Below are positions 8,848-16,509 of a DNA stretch of 64,000 nucleotides, in pieces. Source of the DNA: Bryobacteraceae bacterium (GTDB taxonomy: Bacteria > Acidobacteriota > Terriglobia > Bryobacterales > Bryobacteraceae); NCBI GenBank assembly GCA_019752335.1, contig JAIEMJ010000045.1:62001-126000 (forward strand). Direction: 5' to 3'. A program made the translations under genes and the position numbers. The notes beneath the pieces are model-generated. The model was not told where the DNA came from. It saw only the letters and a list, made by a program, of their open reading frames with translations, and searched no databases. Position 1 is the first letter of the stretch. Every line of letters begins with the position of its first letter.

Positions 8848-9975
8848 TTAATTCCGTACGATGTCACCGATCTTCGCAGGTGCACCGGTGTAAGTGCCAG
8901 TGGCGACGCGGTCCCGCACCGAGGTAATGAGTAAGTCGCCAATGCGTTCGGTTTGGACGTCGAGCACTTCGCCGGTGGTGGGGTCCTTGATTTCTTTGCC
9001 CTTGCGGAAAACGGTCAATTTCATGCCGTTGGTGATGCCGGCTCCGGCGCCGGCGTTGATGGTGATATTCGTGCCGGAAATGTCGGCGACATTGGCTTCG
9101 ATTTCGACTTCTTTCGCGGAGGCGGCGGCGCTGGCGCCACGCGCACTGAGGTCAGCCGAGAGCTTACTCACGGCGTTCATCACCGCTTCGCCGATGATGG
9201 TCTCGCCAAAGTTCGAGGCGGTGGAACTGATGCCGCCGCCCACCAATACGCCGCCGGTGAAGAAACCGCCCATGCCGCCTTTGCTGCTTCGCTGGCTTTC
9301 GCCACGGGCCTCGCCCGAGGCTATGACTTCCGACGACTCGTTGTCGACCAAGCGATAGGCCAGCACGACAACGGCTTTTCCGGTGGCTTTTGACAGGCCA
9401 GCGGAACCGCCGGTGCCATTCACGCCGACGCCGGCGCCGGCGGCCAAACGGCGGTCGTCGCGGCCGAAGACGACGATGTCGCCCATCAGGGTGAAGTCGG
9501 CACCGCGGATTTGGCCGATGCGCGCGGCCGTGCTTTTCTTCACCCGATTGCTGGCGCCGAAATCCTGCTCCTTCATGATATTCGCCACTTTGCGGCGCTC
9601 GACAACGGTGAATTTGCCGTCCTGCGAGACGCGCGTGGTGAGCATGGCGCTGATGCCTTGGCCGATGTCGACCTGGGTACCGAAGATGGCCTGAGTGGCG
9701 GTCATCACGGTGGAATAGTCAAAAGGTTCGATACTCACGGAGCGTTTGGTTTGGGCGCATAGTAGACAGGTCGCGCTGAGGGCCAAGAAGATCAGTCTCC
9801 ATGAGCCACCGCGTGAACCATTGATTGTTATTGACCCCTCACTCTCCATGAACCACACCGTAAACCATGGATTCTTAAGGACCCCCTCACTACGTTCGGG
9901 GCTGGTCGGCACGCAGCAATTCGTGTTGGTTGTTGTGCCTTCATGACGCCCCAAAGCGTCCGCGACTCTGTGCAT
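8848..9975 (-). CDS. CsgG-like outer-envelope protein with repeat-disrupted N-terminus
   Basis: The core (about residues 75-375) matches the CsgG/HfaB family: EPFDYSTV, IFGTQVDIGQGI, DFGASNRVKKST, GADFTLMGDIVVFGRDD and IIGEAVMNAVSKL. CsgG forms an outer-membrane export pore for curli in enterobacteria; many acidobacterial relatives occur without curli subunits, so the role here is open. ATG 9975 has a perfect GGAGGA site 7 bases upstream and is 15 bases from the previous gene. From that start, however, the hydrophobic signal segment (WRLIFLALSATCLLCAQ) begins only near residue 58. The extra 57 residues are encoded largely by a 47-48 bp tandem repeat and neighbouring sequence, so a repeat insertion seems to have lengthened the signal peptide n-region in frame. 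An internal ATG at 9849 is an alternative start. Confidence 0.78.
   Translation of the reverse strand: MHRVADALGRHEGTTTNTNCCVPTSPERSEGVLKNPWFTVWFMESEGSITINGSRGGSWRLIFLALSATCLLCAQTKRSVSIEPFDYSTVMTATQAIFGTQVDIGQGISAMLTTRVSQDGKFTVVERRKVANIMKEQDFGASNRVKKSTAARIGQIRGADFTLMGDIVVFGRDDRRLAAGAGVGVNGTGGSAGLSKATGKAVVVLAYRLVDNESSEVIASGEARGESQRSSKGGMGGFFTGGVLVGGGISSTASNFGETIIGEAVMNAVSKLSADLSARGASAAASAKEVEIEANVADISGTNITINAGAGAGITNGMKLTVFRKGKEIKDPTTGEVLDVQTERIGDLLITSVRDRVATGTYTGAPAKIGDIVRN
9796..9890. repeat. 47-48 bp direct tandem repeat (two copies)
   Basis: Copy A (9796-9842) and copy B (9843-9890) share 26 of their first 31 bases (both start TCTCCATGA) and end in ACCCC-type runs plus TCAC. They lie inside the first 60 codons of the csgG-like gene, between its ribosome binding site and its signal peptide core. 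Next to them (9882-9905) is a short inverted run around CCCCTCACTACGTTCGGGG. The pattern looks like a small dispersed element. Confidence 0.7.
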
Positions 9976-9990
9976 GGCTGACTCCTCCGG

Positions 9991-11286
9991 TTATTTTCGT
10001 TTGCGGGCCAACGCGCCGACTTCGGCACGGGAGCCCTGATAGTTTCCGACCGCGATTTTTTCGCGGACGGTGACAATGCGCATCTCACCAATCTTCTCGG
10101 TACGGACGTCGAGCACTTCCTTGGTGATGGGGTCCTTCACCTCGCCGAGCACCTTGAAGATTTCAAAGACATCGCCGGCGGTGACGCCGTCGTTGCCGCC
10201 GATGGCGAGCGTGAGTTGCGTGCCGCTGACGTCAGCGACGCGGCCCTCAATGTCGAACTCGCGCACCGGCAAGGTGGGAATCTTCGTATTCATTTTCTCG
10301 GCGAGTTGATCGCAGGCGGAGATGACGGCCTCGCCGATGATGGTCTGGGCGAAGTTGGCGCTGGTCATATCGACGCTGCCTCCGGCCACCGTGCCGCCGA
10401 CGCCGAACAGACCACCCATGCCCTTGCTTTCGCGTTTGCTCTCGCCGCGGGCTTCGCCGGTTTCGATCACCTCGCTGCTTTCGGCGTCGACGATGCGGTA
10501 GGCAATCACCACGACGGCCTTCTCTTCCTTCTTGCCGACGCGAACGCCGCCCAGCAGGCCGCCGACTTTGGGGATGCGGCTGGTGGCGGCGCCGACGTCC
10601 ACCTGCTTATTGCGGTCGTCACGGCCGAAGGCGACGATGTCGCCCAGGAGCATGGCGTCGGCGCCGAGGATGCGGCCGATCTTCGCGTTGGTGCCCTTCT
10701 TGACGCGATTGCTGGCGCCGAAGTCCTGCTCGTCCATTACCTTCTTGATGGCGGCGCGTTCGAGCACCGTGATCTTGCCGGCCTGCTGCAGACGGGTGGT
10801 GAGCAGGGCGCGGATTCCCTTGCCAATGTCCTCCTGGGTATTGAAGATGGCTTGCACGGTGCTTTTGACGGTGGAGAAGTCGAACTCTTCGACGGCGAGG
10901 CGGCGCTTGACGGGGCCTGTGGCCGCGGGCGCCATCATGGGAGGCGGGGCGGGCGCCGTCAGGACGACGGAGGGCGTAGGCGTGGGCGCCGGGGCCGGTG
11001 TTGCAGAGTCAGGATCCATGAGCACGCCGATGACGCGATCGGAGACGCCGGCGGACTTGAGTAGCTTCATCTCGGGAACGCCGAGGGTGACGGCGCGCTT
11101 TTCCTTGAGGATGCCTTTGACGATGAGATCGTCGCCCATGCCGGCTTTCTTGAGTTGGATGACGGAGTCGATCAAGGGGTCGACGGCTGGGGCCTTGACG
11201 GCGGCGGGTTTGGCGGGCATTGCAGGCTTTGGTGCTTGGCCCTGGAGAATCGTGCAGAGGGCAAGTGTGTAGAGTGTGTATCGCAT
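9991..11286 (-). CDS. CsgG-like protein with N-terminal helical module
   Basis: A 431-residue paralogue of the next gene. ATG 11286 is chosen because it starts a clean signal peptide (MRYTLYTLALCTILQGQ) and has GGAG five bases upstream. After a Pro/Ala linker comes a small helical module (about residues 35-90, VIQLKKAGMGDDLIVKGIL and a second similar unit ending VIGVLMD). The CsgG domain follows (about 130-420), with VEEFDFSTVKSTVQAIF, DFGASNRVKKGTNAK, GADAMLLGDIVAFGRDD and IIGEAVISACDQL. It is the first gene of the leftward cluster csgG-like 2, csgG-like 1, unknown, Atp10-like. No CsgA/B/E/F homologue is visible, so a curli function is not implied. Confidence 0.82.
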   Translation of the reverse strand: MRYTLYTLALCTILQGQAPKPAMPAKPAAVKAPAVDPLIDSVIQLKKAGMGDDLIVKGILKEKRAVTLGVPEMKLLKSAGVSDRVIGVLMDPDSATPAPAPTPTPSVVLTAPAPPPMMAPAATGPVKRRLAVEEFDFSTVKSTVQAIFNTQEDIGKGIRALLTTRLQQAGKITVLERAAIKKVMDEQDFGASNRVKKGTNAKIGRILGADAMLLGDIVAFGRDDRNKQVDVGAATSRIPKVGGLLGGVRVGKKEEKAVVVIAYRIVDAESSEVIETGEARGESKRESKGMGGLFGVGGTVAGGSVDMTSANFAQTIIGEAVISACDQLAEKMNTKIPTLPVREFDIEGRVADVSGTQLTLAIGGNDGVTAGDVFEIFKVLGEVKDPITKEVLDVRTEKIGEMRIVTVREKIAVGNYQGSRAEVGALARKRK

Positions 11287-11416
11287 CAAGGCTCCAAAGG
11301 GTCGTTCGACATCAAATACGAAATCGGAAGGAAGGATTCGTCCGGAAAAGGACAATTTCCGGCCCCGAGTTCCAGGGGTACTACAACCCATACGGAGAGT
11401 CTAACAGCGTTCGCGG

Positions 11417-11461
11417 AAAAAACAACGCCCCGGTGCCGGGGGATAGCCCGGCCGGGGCGTT
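11417..11461 (-). terminator. Rho-independent terminator of the duplicated secreted protein gene
   Basis: A ten-base stem (11424-11433 with 11452-11461, AACGCCCCGG/CCGGGGCGTT) is followed, on the minus strand, by a run of six T (11422 to 11417). It lies 20 bases after the stop of the gene at 11481. Confidence 0.85.
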
Positions 11462-11480
11462 AATTTTACCGGGAAAGTGC

Positions 11481-12332
11481 TCAGCGGGTGGCTTCGCCCA
11501 GGATGCCCAGGGCGTTGGTGCTGATGAAGTAGAGCTTCGTGAAGCCGTCAACGTACCAGTAGTCGAACTGGACCGGGAACGACGACAGGTTGAAGGTGAG
11601 GGTGCCACCGGAGCAGTCGGCGTTGGCTTGGTGGCGGCCGATGTCGCCTTCCTGGCTGGTGATGGATCCATTCAGGTTCGAGGTGGCGGTGAGGTTCAGG
11701 ACGCCGATGGTGCTGCCGGCGCGGTCCGGGGCGGTGCTAGCGACCCAGAGGCCAGCGATGCCGTAGGACGGAGGCGGGTCGATGCTGTGCGCCAAGAAGG
11801 CCGACGGGCCGTTGAGCAACTGGAGCGGGTTCGTGAGGCCGGCGGGGCAACCGGAGGGTGCAACGGCGGCGCGGCCGACGGCGGCGCGGCCGCTCAGCGT
11901 GCTGACGATGTAGAGTTGCCGGCCGCCGTCGAGGAACCAGAAGTCATACTGCATCGGGCGGGAGGAGAGGTTGAAGGTGAGGGTGCCGCCGGTGCCAGCG
12001 GCATTAATCTGGTAGCGGCCGGCGTCGGTTTCGAGGCGGATGAAACCGGTGATGACCGCCTTCTCGTTACTATTGACCCCGAATCCCGTCCGCTGCGGCG
12101 GTGGAGCATCGGAGAGGAGAGAGGTGGCGGTGATCGAGAGAACCCCGGTGGCGCCATTGTTCGACGCAGTCATCACGCCGGTGATGCCATAGACGTAGGG
12201 AGCGATGCCCTCAATCTGAAACGTATACTTGCCGCACAGGGCCGACAGAGGTCCCGGTGTGCATTGGGCACTTAGCGTGCTGGTGAGGAAGGTCGCGGCG
12301 AGCAGACCCCCGAAGATGATTTTTTGTTTCAC
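11481..12332 (-). CDS. Unknown secreted protein with a duplicated domain
   Basis: A 283-residue protein with a clear signal peptide (residues 1-22, ending TLSAQ). The mature part contains two copies of one domain, roughly residues 25-150 and 160-283. Both carry G(V/I)L(S/N)(I/L)TATS, then GR(Y/H)Q.NA, GGTLTFNLSS.P.Q.D.W..DG and a closing LY(I/F).ST. Each copy has cysteines near its beginning. I do not know the family. The copy structure suggests a beta-rich extracellular domain. It is a single-gene unit with its own terminator and a good AAGGAG site upstream of the ATG. A large hairpin in the leader may influence expression. Confidence 0.75.
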   Translation of the reverse strand: MKQKIIFGGLLAATFLTSTLSAQCTPGPLSALCGKYTFQIEGIAPYVYGITGVMTASNNGATGVLSITATSLLSDAPPPQRTGFGVNSNEKAVITGFIRLETDAGRYQINAAGTGGTLTFNLSSRPMQYDFWFLDGGRQLYIVSTLSGRAAVGRAAVAPSGCPAGLTNPLQLLNGPSAFLAHSIDPPPSYGIAGLWVASTAPDRAGSTIGVLNLTATSNLNGSITSQEGDIGRHQANADCSGGTLTFNLSSFPVQFDYWYVDGFTKLYFISTNALGILGEATR

Positions 12333-12366
12333 TAACTATACTCCTTCGAAACGAAAAATTCTGGCA

Positions 12367-12411
12367 CGAAACCGTGAGGGTTCCAGGCATTCCTGAATGT
12401 CCACGGTTTCG
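12367..12411. promoter_or_regulatory. Hairpin in the region between miaB and the secreted-protein gene
   Basis: Ten-base arms CGAAACCGTG (12367-12376) and CACGGTTTCG (12402-12411) are perfect inverted repeats, with weaker pairing inside (TTCCAGG/TCCTGAA). It lies in the 5' leader of the leftward gene at 12332 and 114 bases after the miaB stop. It could be a terminator of miaB (a T-rich stretch follows on the minus strand after about 8 bases) or a leader structure. No known riboswitch is recognised. Confidence 0.45.
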
Positions 12412-12524
12412 AACCATTTACTGAGTAGCACGGAGGAGTTAGTACGCGGTATAGTTTTCGAAAGTACTAGCCAAAAATGAAGCCGAGAAGCGACTTGGTA
12501 TCAGTACGGCTATCACTTACAAAA

Positions 12525-13868
12525 CTACAAGCCGTTAGTGCCGGTGAAAGCGGCTTCGCCGCCCATTGAACTGGGGCCGGTGCGGGTGACGCGGGCCTGG
12601 GTGTATTTTCCGAGTAAGTCCGCCGCGCGGCCTTGCGGGTGGAGGAAATTGAGGGTGCGGTTCTGCGAAGTCTTGCCGATCCATTGGCCGGTGGCGGAGT
12701 TCCAGCCTTCCACCAATACTTCTTCCACGCGATTGAGCAACTCGGCGTTCTGGCGAATCTGCATGGCGCGCTGTTTCTCCTGCAGGATGAGAAAACGGCG
12801 CGTTTTTTCTTCCTCGGTGATGTGATCTTCGTAGCGCAGGGCGGGAGTATTTGGCCGGCGTGAGTACTTGAAGATGAACATGCTCTCGTAGCGGGCGCGA
12901 TCCAGCAGCGAGAGGGTTTCGGAAAATTCCTCTTCGGTTTCGCCGGGGAAGCCGACAATCAGGTCCGTCGTAATGGCGATTTCGCGTTTCGCGTCTTGCA
13001 TCCATTCGATGCGGCGTAGATACTCGTCGCGGGTATACAGGCGCTGCATACGGTCGAGCACGGTGCTGGAGCCCGATTGCACGGGCAAGTGAATGTGGTT
13101 ACACAGCACCGGATTTTCGTCGATCGCGTCGACAATGTCTTTGACAAAGTCGCGCGGGTGGGACGTCGTGAAACGGACTCGTTTCAGTCCGGGTACTTCG
13201 CCGATGCGGCGGAGTAAGTAGGCGAAATCGTGGCCCAAGGCACTGTGGGGGATTTCGGGGTCGCGAAATGAGTTGACGTTCTGGCCGAGTAGCTGAATTT
13301 CGGTGTAGCCCATCTGGACGAGTTCGCGGGCTTCGCGCAGCACGGAGACCAGGGTGCGGCTGCGTTCCGGTCCGCGCGTGAAGGGGACGACGCAGTAGGC
13401 GCAGCTTTTGTCGCAGCCCTCGATGATCGTGATGTAGGCTTTGTGCGGATTGTCCCGCCGGGTGAGCGGCGTCTCGAAGGTATCCTCAGTATCGAGGCTG
13501 AGCCCGGTGACGCGCTTGTCGCCGCTTTCGATTTGTACCAGCAACTGGGGCAACTGGTTGTAGCTGGCCGAGCCGACCACCAGGCTGACGTGCGGCGCCT
13601 TTTCGAAGATCTTTTCGCCTTCCTGCTGCGCGACGCAGCCGAGGACGGCGAAAGTCTTGCCGGCGTGTTGCCGCTTGAAGTCCTGCAGGCGGGCGAAGAC
13701 CTTCTGTTCGGCTTTGTCGCGAATGGAGCAGGTGTTGTACATGATGAGTTCGGCGGCGTCGGGCGTGGCCACTTGCTCATAGCCGCGCCCCACCAGGGTG
13801 CCGATGACTTTCTCCGAGTCATGCGCGTTCATCTGGCAGCCGAAGGTCTCGATGTAAAACCGCTTCAT
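12525..13868 (-). CDS. miaB: tRNA-2-methylthio-N6-dimethylallyladenosine synthase MiaB
   Basis: A 447-residue radical-SAM methylthiotransferase. The N-terminal MTTase domain holds the auxiliary-cluster cysteines in ETFGCQMN, YNTCSIRDKAE and LGCVAQQEG. The radical-SAM motif is GCDKSCAYCVVPFTRG. A TRAM domain closes the protein (about residues 375-440). It adds the methylthio group to i6A37 of tRNAs reading UNN codons. The motif 'NTCSIR' separates MiaB from the RimO and MtaB subfamilies. I use ATG 13868, because MKRFYIETFGCQMN is the usual beginning and a TATACT hexamer ends 8 bases before it; an in-frame GTG exists 24 bases upstream. Confidence 0.95.
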   Translation of the reverse strand: MKRFYIETFGCQMNAHDSEKVIGTLVGRGYEQVATPDAAELIMYNTCSIRDKAEQKVFARLQDFKRQHAGKTFAVLGCVAQQEGEKIFEKAPHVSLVVGSASYNQLPQLLVQIESGDKRVTGLSLDTEDTFETPLTRRDNPHKAYITIIEGCDKSCAYCVVPFTRGPERSRTLVSVLREARELVQMGYTEIQLLGQNVNSFRDPEIPHSALGHDFAYLLRRIGEVPGLKRVRFTTSHPRDFVKDIVDAIDENPVLCNHIHLPVQSGSSTVLDRMQRLYTRDEYLRRIEWMQDAKREIAITTDLIVGFPGETEEEFSETLSLLDRARYESMFIFKYSRRPNTPALRYEDHITEEEKTRRFLILQEKQRAMQIRQNAELLNRVEEVLVEGWNSATGQWIGKTSQNRTLNFLHPQGRAADLLGKYTQARVTRTGPSSMGGEAAFTGTNGL

Positions 13869-13876
13869 ACCTCTTA

Positions 13877-13882
13877 AGTATA
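13877..13882 (-). promoter_or_regulatory. -10 hexamer TATACT of a near-leaderless miaB promoter
   Basis: On the minus strand TATACT ends 8 bases before the miaB ATG at 13868. It would overlap the longer GTG-started reading frame, which argues for the shorter form. Confidence 0.5.
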
Positions 13883-13931
13883 GGGTCTTCACCCCATTGC
13901 TGCCGTGGCGAACGGGCCTTAGGATAAGGGA

Positions 13932-14753
13932 ATGATCGCTTTCCTCGTACTATTCGCGTTCCAGGACTATACCTACGACCTGAATGGCCGCAAGGTGATC
14001 GCCCCGAACCAGAACCCGGACCAGGTGGAGGAGCGAATCCTCGAGGATGCCGGGGGCCGCAAGGTGATTGAGCGGACGATCCGCCGCGCGGACGGCCAGC
14101 CGGAGAAGGTGCGCATTGAAGAGCGGAAGAACGCCGACGGGTCAGTGACGACAGAGACGGCCGTTTACCGCGGTGACCTGAATGGCCGCCTGAATCTGGC
14201 TGAAAAGCGGGTGAGCGAGCTGCGCAAGACGGCGACGCATATCGAAGAGAGCACGGTGGTGCAGCGGGGATCGTTGAATGGCGGCTTGGAGGTGGTGGAG
14301 AAGCGGGAGCGCTCGGGCACCATCGCGCCGAAGGTGACGCAGGAAGAGGTCCGCACGTTCCGCAAGGACGCCAACGGCGGCTTCCGCGAGGCCGCGCGGC
14401 AGAGCATCGAACGGCGTGAGGAGAACGGTAAAGTGACCGAGAACGTAGCCGAATATCAGGCCGCCACGGGTGACGGTCAGTTGCAGCTTTCCGGGCAGAA
14501 GGTGTCAAACGCGGTGAAACGCCCGGACGGCACGACGGTAACGCAGGTAGAAGTCTACGGGATGGCGCAACCCGGCCGTGCCAGCCGCGCCGGCGAATTG
14601 AAGCTACGCGAGCAGCAGTTGATTGAGCAGCGCCCGGCGGGTGGGCAGAGCGTGGTGGAGAGCTTCAGTGTGCGCCGTCCGGACTTGGACGGCAAGGTGA
14701 GCGGCGACTTTCTGAAGGTGTCGGAGCGGACTTGTCAGAAGGCTTGCAATTAG
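13932..14753 (+). CDS. Unknown exported protein built of ~45-residue repeats
   Basis: A 273-residue protein with a very short hydrophobic start (MIAFLVLFAFQ). I do not recognise it. The rest is a tandem array of degenerate units of about 40-50 residues with the pattern (D/S)LNG.L.L.EKR followed by a Thr/Glu/Val-rich strand-like segment. Examples are GDLNGRLNLAEKRV, GSLNGGLEVVEKRE, GDGQLQLSGQKV, GELKLREQQ and PDLDGKVSGDFLKVSE. The units are highly charged, have alternating polarity and look like a beta-solenoid or beta-hairpin repeat. Two cysteines occur only at the extreme C-terminus (TCQKACN). It is transcribed divergently from miaB with a 63-base gap. A putative scaffold or adhesion role is a guess only. 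Confidence 0.72.
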   Translation: MIAFLVLFAFQDYTYDLNGRKVIAPNQNPDQVEERILEDAGGRKVIERTIRRADGQPEKVRIEERKNADGSVTTETAVYRGDLNGRLNLAEKRVSELRKTATHIEESTVVQRGSLNGGLEVVEKRERSGTIAPKVTQEEVRTFRKDANGGFREAARQSIERREENGKVTENVAEYQAATGDGQLQLSGQKVSNAVKRPDGTTVTQVEVYGMAQPGRASRAGELKLREQQLIEQRPAGGQSVVESFSVRRPDLDGKVSGDFLKVSERTCQKACN

Positions 14754-14800
14754 GAGGGGCGTCGTGCAGATTTTCGGTAGAAACGCCAGCGAAATGGCAT

Positions 14801-14839
14801 AATTCGTAAACGCGCCCCACCTCTTACGAGGTGGGTTCC
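14801..14839 (+). repeat. Structured dispersed repeat, copy 1
   Basis: AATTCGTAAACG (14801-14812) is followed by an 8-bp hairpin (14816-14823 with 14828-14835, CCCACCTC/GAGGTGGG, loop TTAC). The same layout occurs at 59046-59082 with compensatory stem changes. The hairpin covers the last codons and the stop of the MFS gene on the other strand, and could end transcription there. Confidence 0.7.
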
Positions 14840-16014
14840 TTAAGGGGCAAGCGACGGGCGGAATACAGGATCGCGGCTGCAAGGGGGAAGAAGACGGCGA
14901 GCCCGGCTAAGGCTGGCTGCAACGGAGCGCGGTCTCCGATGTAACCTAGGATCGCCGCGGAGGGCGCCGCCAAGAGATTCGCCACCAAGAGGACCAACGC
15001 CGCCGCCGAGGCGCGGTGGGCGGGGGCGACGAAGTCGTAGAGGCTGACCGCGAGCGTGCCTTCGTAGATGCCGCGAAAGAAGCCGATGCCGGCCAACGCG
15101 GCGAGCGCCGTCGCCAGCGTCGGGGCGGCGCCGAGCCAGACCAGGAACGGCGTAGCGAGCACGAGACTGGCGCACTGCAGGTCGAACCGGGAACGGCCTC
15201 GGGCGGCGAGCCCGTCCGAAACGAAGCCGCCGGTGAGCGCGCCCACCAGCGCCGCGCCGTTTCCGGCGAGGGCCGTGTAGAAGCCGGCTTCCGCCAGGGT
15301 GAGGCCATATTGCTTACCGAAGAGCGCCGGTACCCAGGTGTTGTAGCCGACACTGACAAAGAGCACCGCCGCGAAAGCCAGCCCGATGCGTCTTACGGCG
15401 GGCAACCGCAGACTTTCGCGAAAGCCAGCGAAGAAGGCCGGCGGAGCTTCGAGCGGACCGGCGTCGCGCAGCCGCCACGCCAGGATCAGGCTGAGCAGCA
15501 AGCCGGCCACGCCGAACCAAACGAAGCCAAGCCGCCAGCCTTGCCGTTGCGCGATCCACCCGGCCAGGAGCCCGCTCAGGATCGGCCCGCTGTATTGCGC
15601 GGTCTGATGAATGGAGATGGCCAGGGCGCGGGTCCGCGTGTGGTGGCCGGCGAGCAGCGCGTGCGAGACCGGGGGATAGAAGGCCTCGGGGCCGCCGGTG
15701 AGCAGCGCGCGGGTGAACAGCAGCAAGGCGAAGCCGCCGGTGAAGCCGGTGAGTAGAGTCCCCAAGCTCCACAGGCTGACGGCGAGCGTGACGATGCGGT
15801 GGCGGGGAAAGCGGTCACCGAGGGCGCCCGCCAGCGGACTCAGTGCGGCGACGATCAGGGTAAAGAGCGTCGCTACCGAGCCGGCTTCGGCACCGCTGAG
15901 GTGCAGGTCTGCCTGCAAGGGCCGCAACACCACGGCATAAATTTGTTTGTCGGCTTGGTGCAGGGCGTAAGCGCACCAAAGCAAGAACACCACTTCCCAA
16001 CGATAGCGAGGCAC
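14824..16014 (-). CDS. MFS transporter
   Basis: A 396-residue major facilitator superfamily permease with about twelve membrane segments. The inter-helix 2-3 motif appears as GALGDRFPRHR (near residue 65), and a second similar loop is GGFVSDGLAARGRSR after helix 8. Such proteins move small solutes with a proton gradient, but no substrate can be inferred. The start is GTG; the sequence MPRYRWEVVFLLWCAYALHQAD fits a first helix typical for the family. It is transcribed away from the RDD gene. Its stop codon lies inside the loop of a repeat hairpin. Confidence 0.85.
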   Translation of the reverse strand: MPRYRWEVVFLLWCAYALHQADKQIYAVVLRPLQADLHLSGAEAGSVATLFTLIVAALSPLAGALGDRFPRHRIVTLAVSLWSLGTLLTGFTGGFALLLFTRALLTGGPEAFYPPVSHALLAGHHTRTRALAISIHQTAQYSGPILSGLLAGWIAQRQGWRLGFVWFGVAGLLLSLILAWRLRDAGPLEAPPAFFAGFRESLRLPAVRRIGLAFAAVLFVSVGYNTWVPALFGKQYGLTLAEAGFYTALAGNGAALVGALTGGFVSDGLAARGRSRFDLQCASLVLATPFLVWLGAAPTLATALAALAGIGFFRGIYEGTLAVSLYDFVAPAHRASAAALVLLVANLLAAPSAAILGYIGDRAPLQPALAGLAVFFPLAAAILYSARRLPLKEPTS

Positions 16015-16101
16015 TCGTTACACCGTAGCAAACCAGCCCGGACTTCCTGTACTATCGATACACGCGGCTGGGCCGCAACTTACCTTGGGGAGGATCGAAC
16101 G

Positions 16102-16509
16102 ATGAAGAAAGCCGAAATCGGGCCTAGGATCGGAGCCGTGATTATCGACGCGATCATCGGCATTCCGCTGGTGCTGCTGTCTTTCATCCCGTTTGTCGGG
16201 ATCTTTACGGGCTTGCTGCTGGCAGCCTATTGGCTTTGCCGCGATCTGCTGCGGCCGAGCCTCGGCAAGAAGGCGCTGGGCCTGGAGGTGGTCGGGATGA
16301 ATGGGGAGCGCGCGACTGACCAGCAGTTGCTGATGCGCAATCTGCCCTTCATCATCGCGCCGCTGCTGAGCATGATCCCGTTCCTTGGCATTGTCGCCAG
16401 CCCGGCCGTGGGCCTGCTGGTGAATGTCGGCGAACTGATCATGGTGATCACGCAAGGGCATCGTTTCGGCGACCAAATCGCCGGAACGCAGGTAGTGGCG
16501 AAAAGCTAG
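16102..16509 (+). CDS. RDD-family small membrane protein
   Basis: A 135-residue membrane protein. ATG 16102 has a GGGGAGGA site 7 bases upstream and gives MKKAEIGPRIGAVIIDAIIG, which contains the Arg and Asp hallmark positions of RDD proteins in the first helix. Three hydrophobic segments are visible (about 10-45, 72-100 and 100-115). The C-terminal motif HRFGDQIAGTQVV is typical for the family (GD..AGT.VV). RDD proteins are often of unknown function; some act in Na+/H+ exchange. Its last 4 bases overlap the end of the convergent larA-like gene. Confidence 0.82.
   Translation: MKKAEIGPRIGAVIIDAIIGIPLVLLSFIPFVGIFTGLLLAAYWLCRDLLRPSLGKKALGLEVVGMNGERATDQQLLMRNLPFIIAPLLSMIPFLGIVASPAVGLLVNVGELIMVITQGHRFGDQIAGTQVVAKS

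Noticed and set aside
8848-11286. Calling the CsgG-like pair a curli system
   Set aside because: No CsgA, CsgB, CsgE or CsgF homologue is present; the family has many non-curli members.
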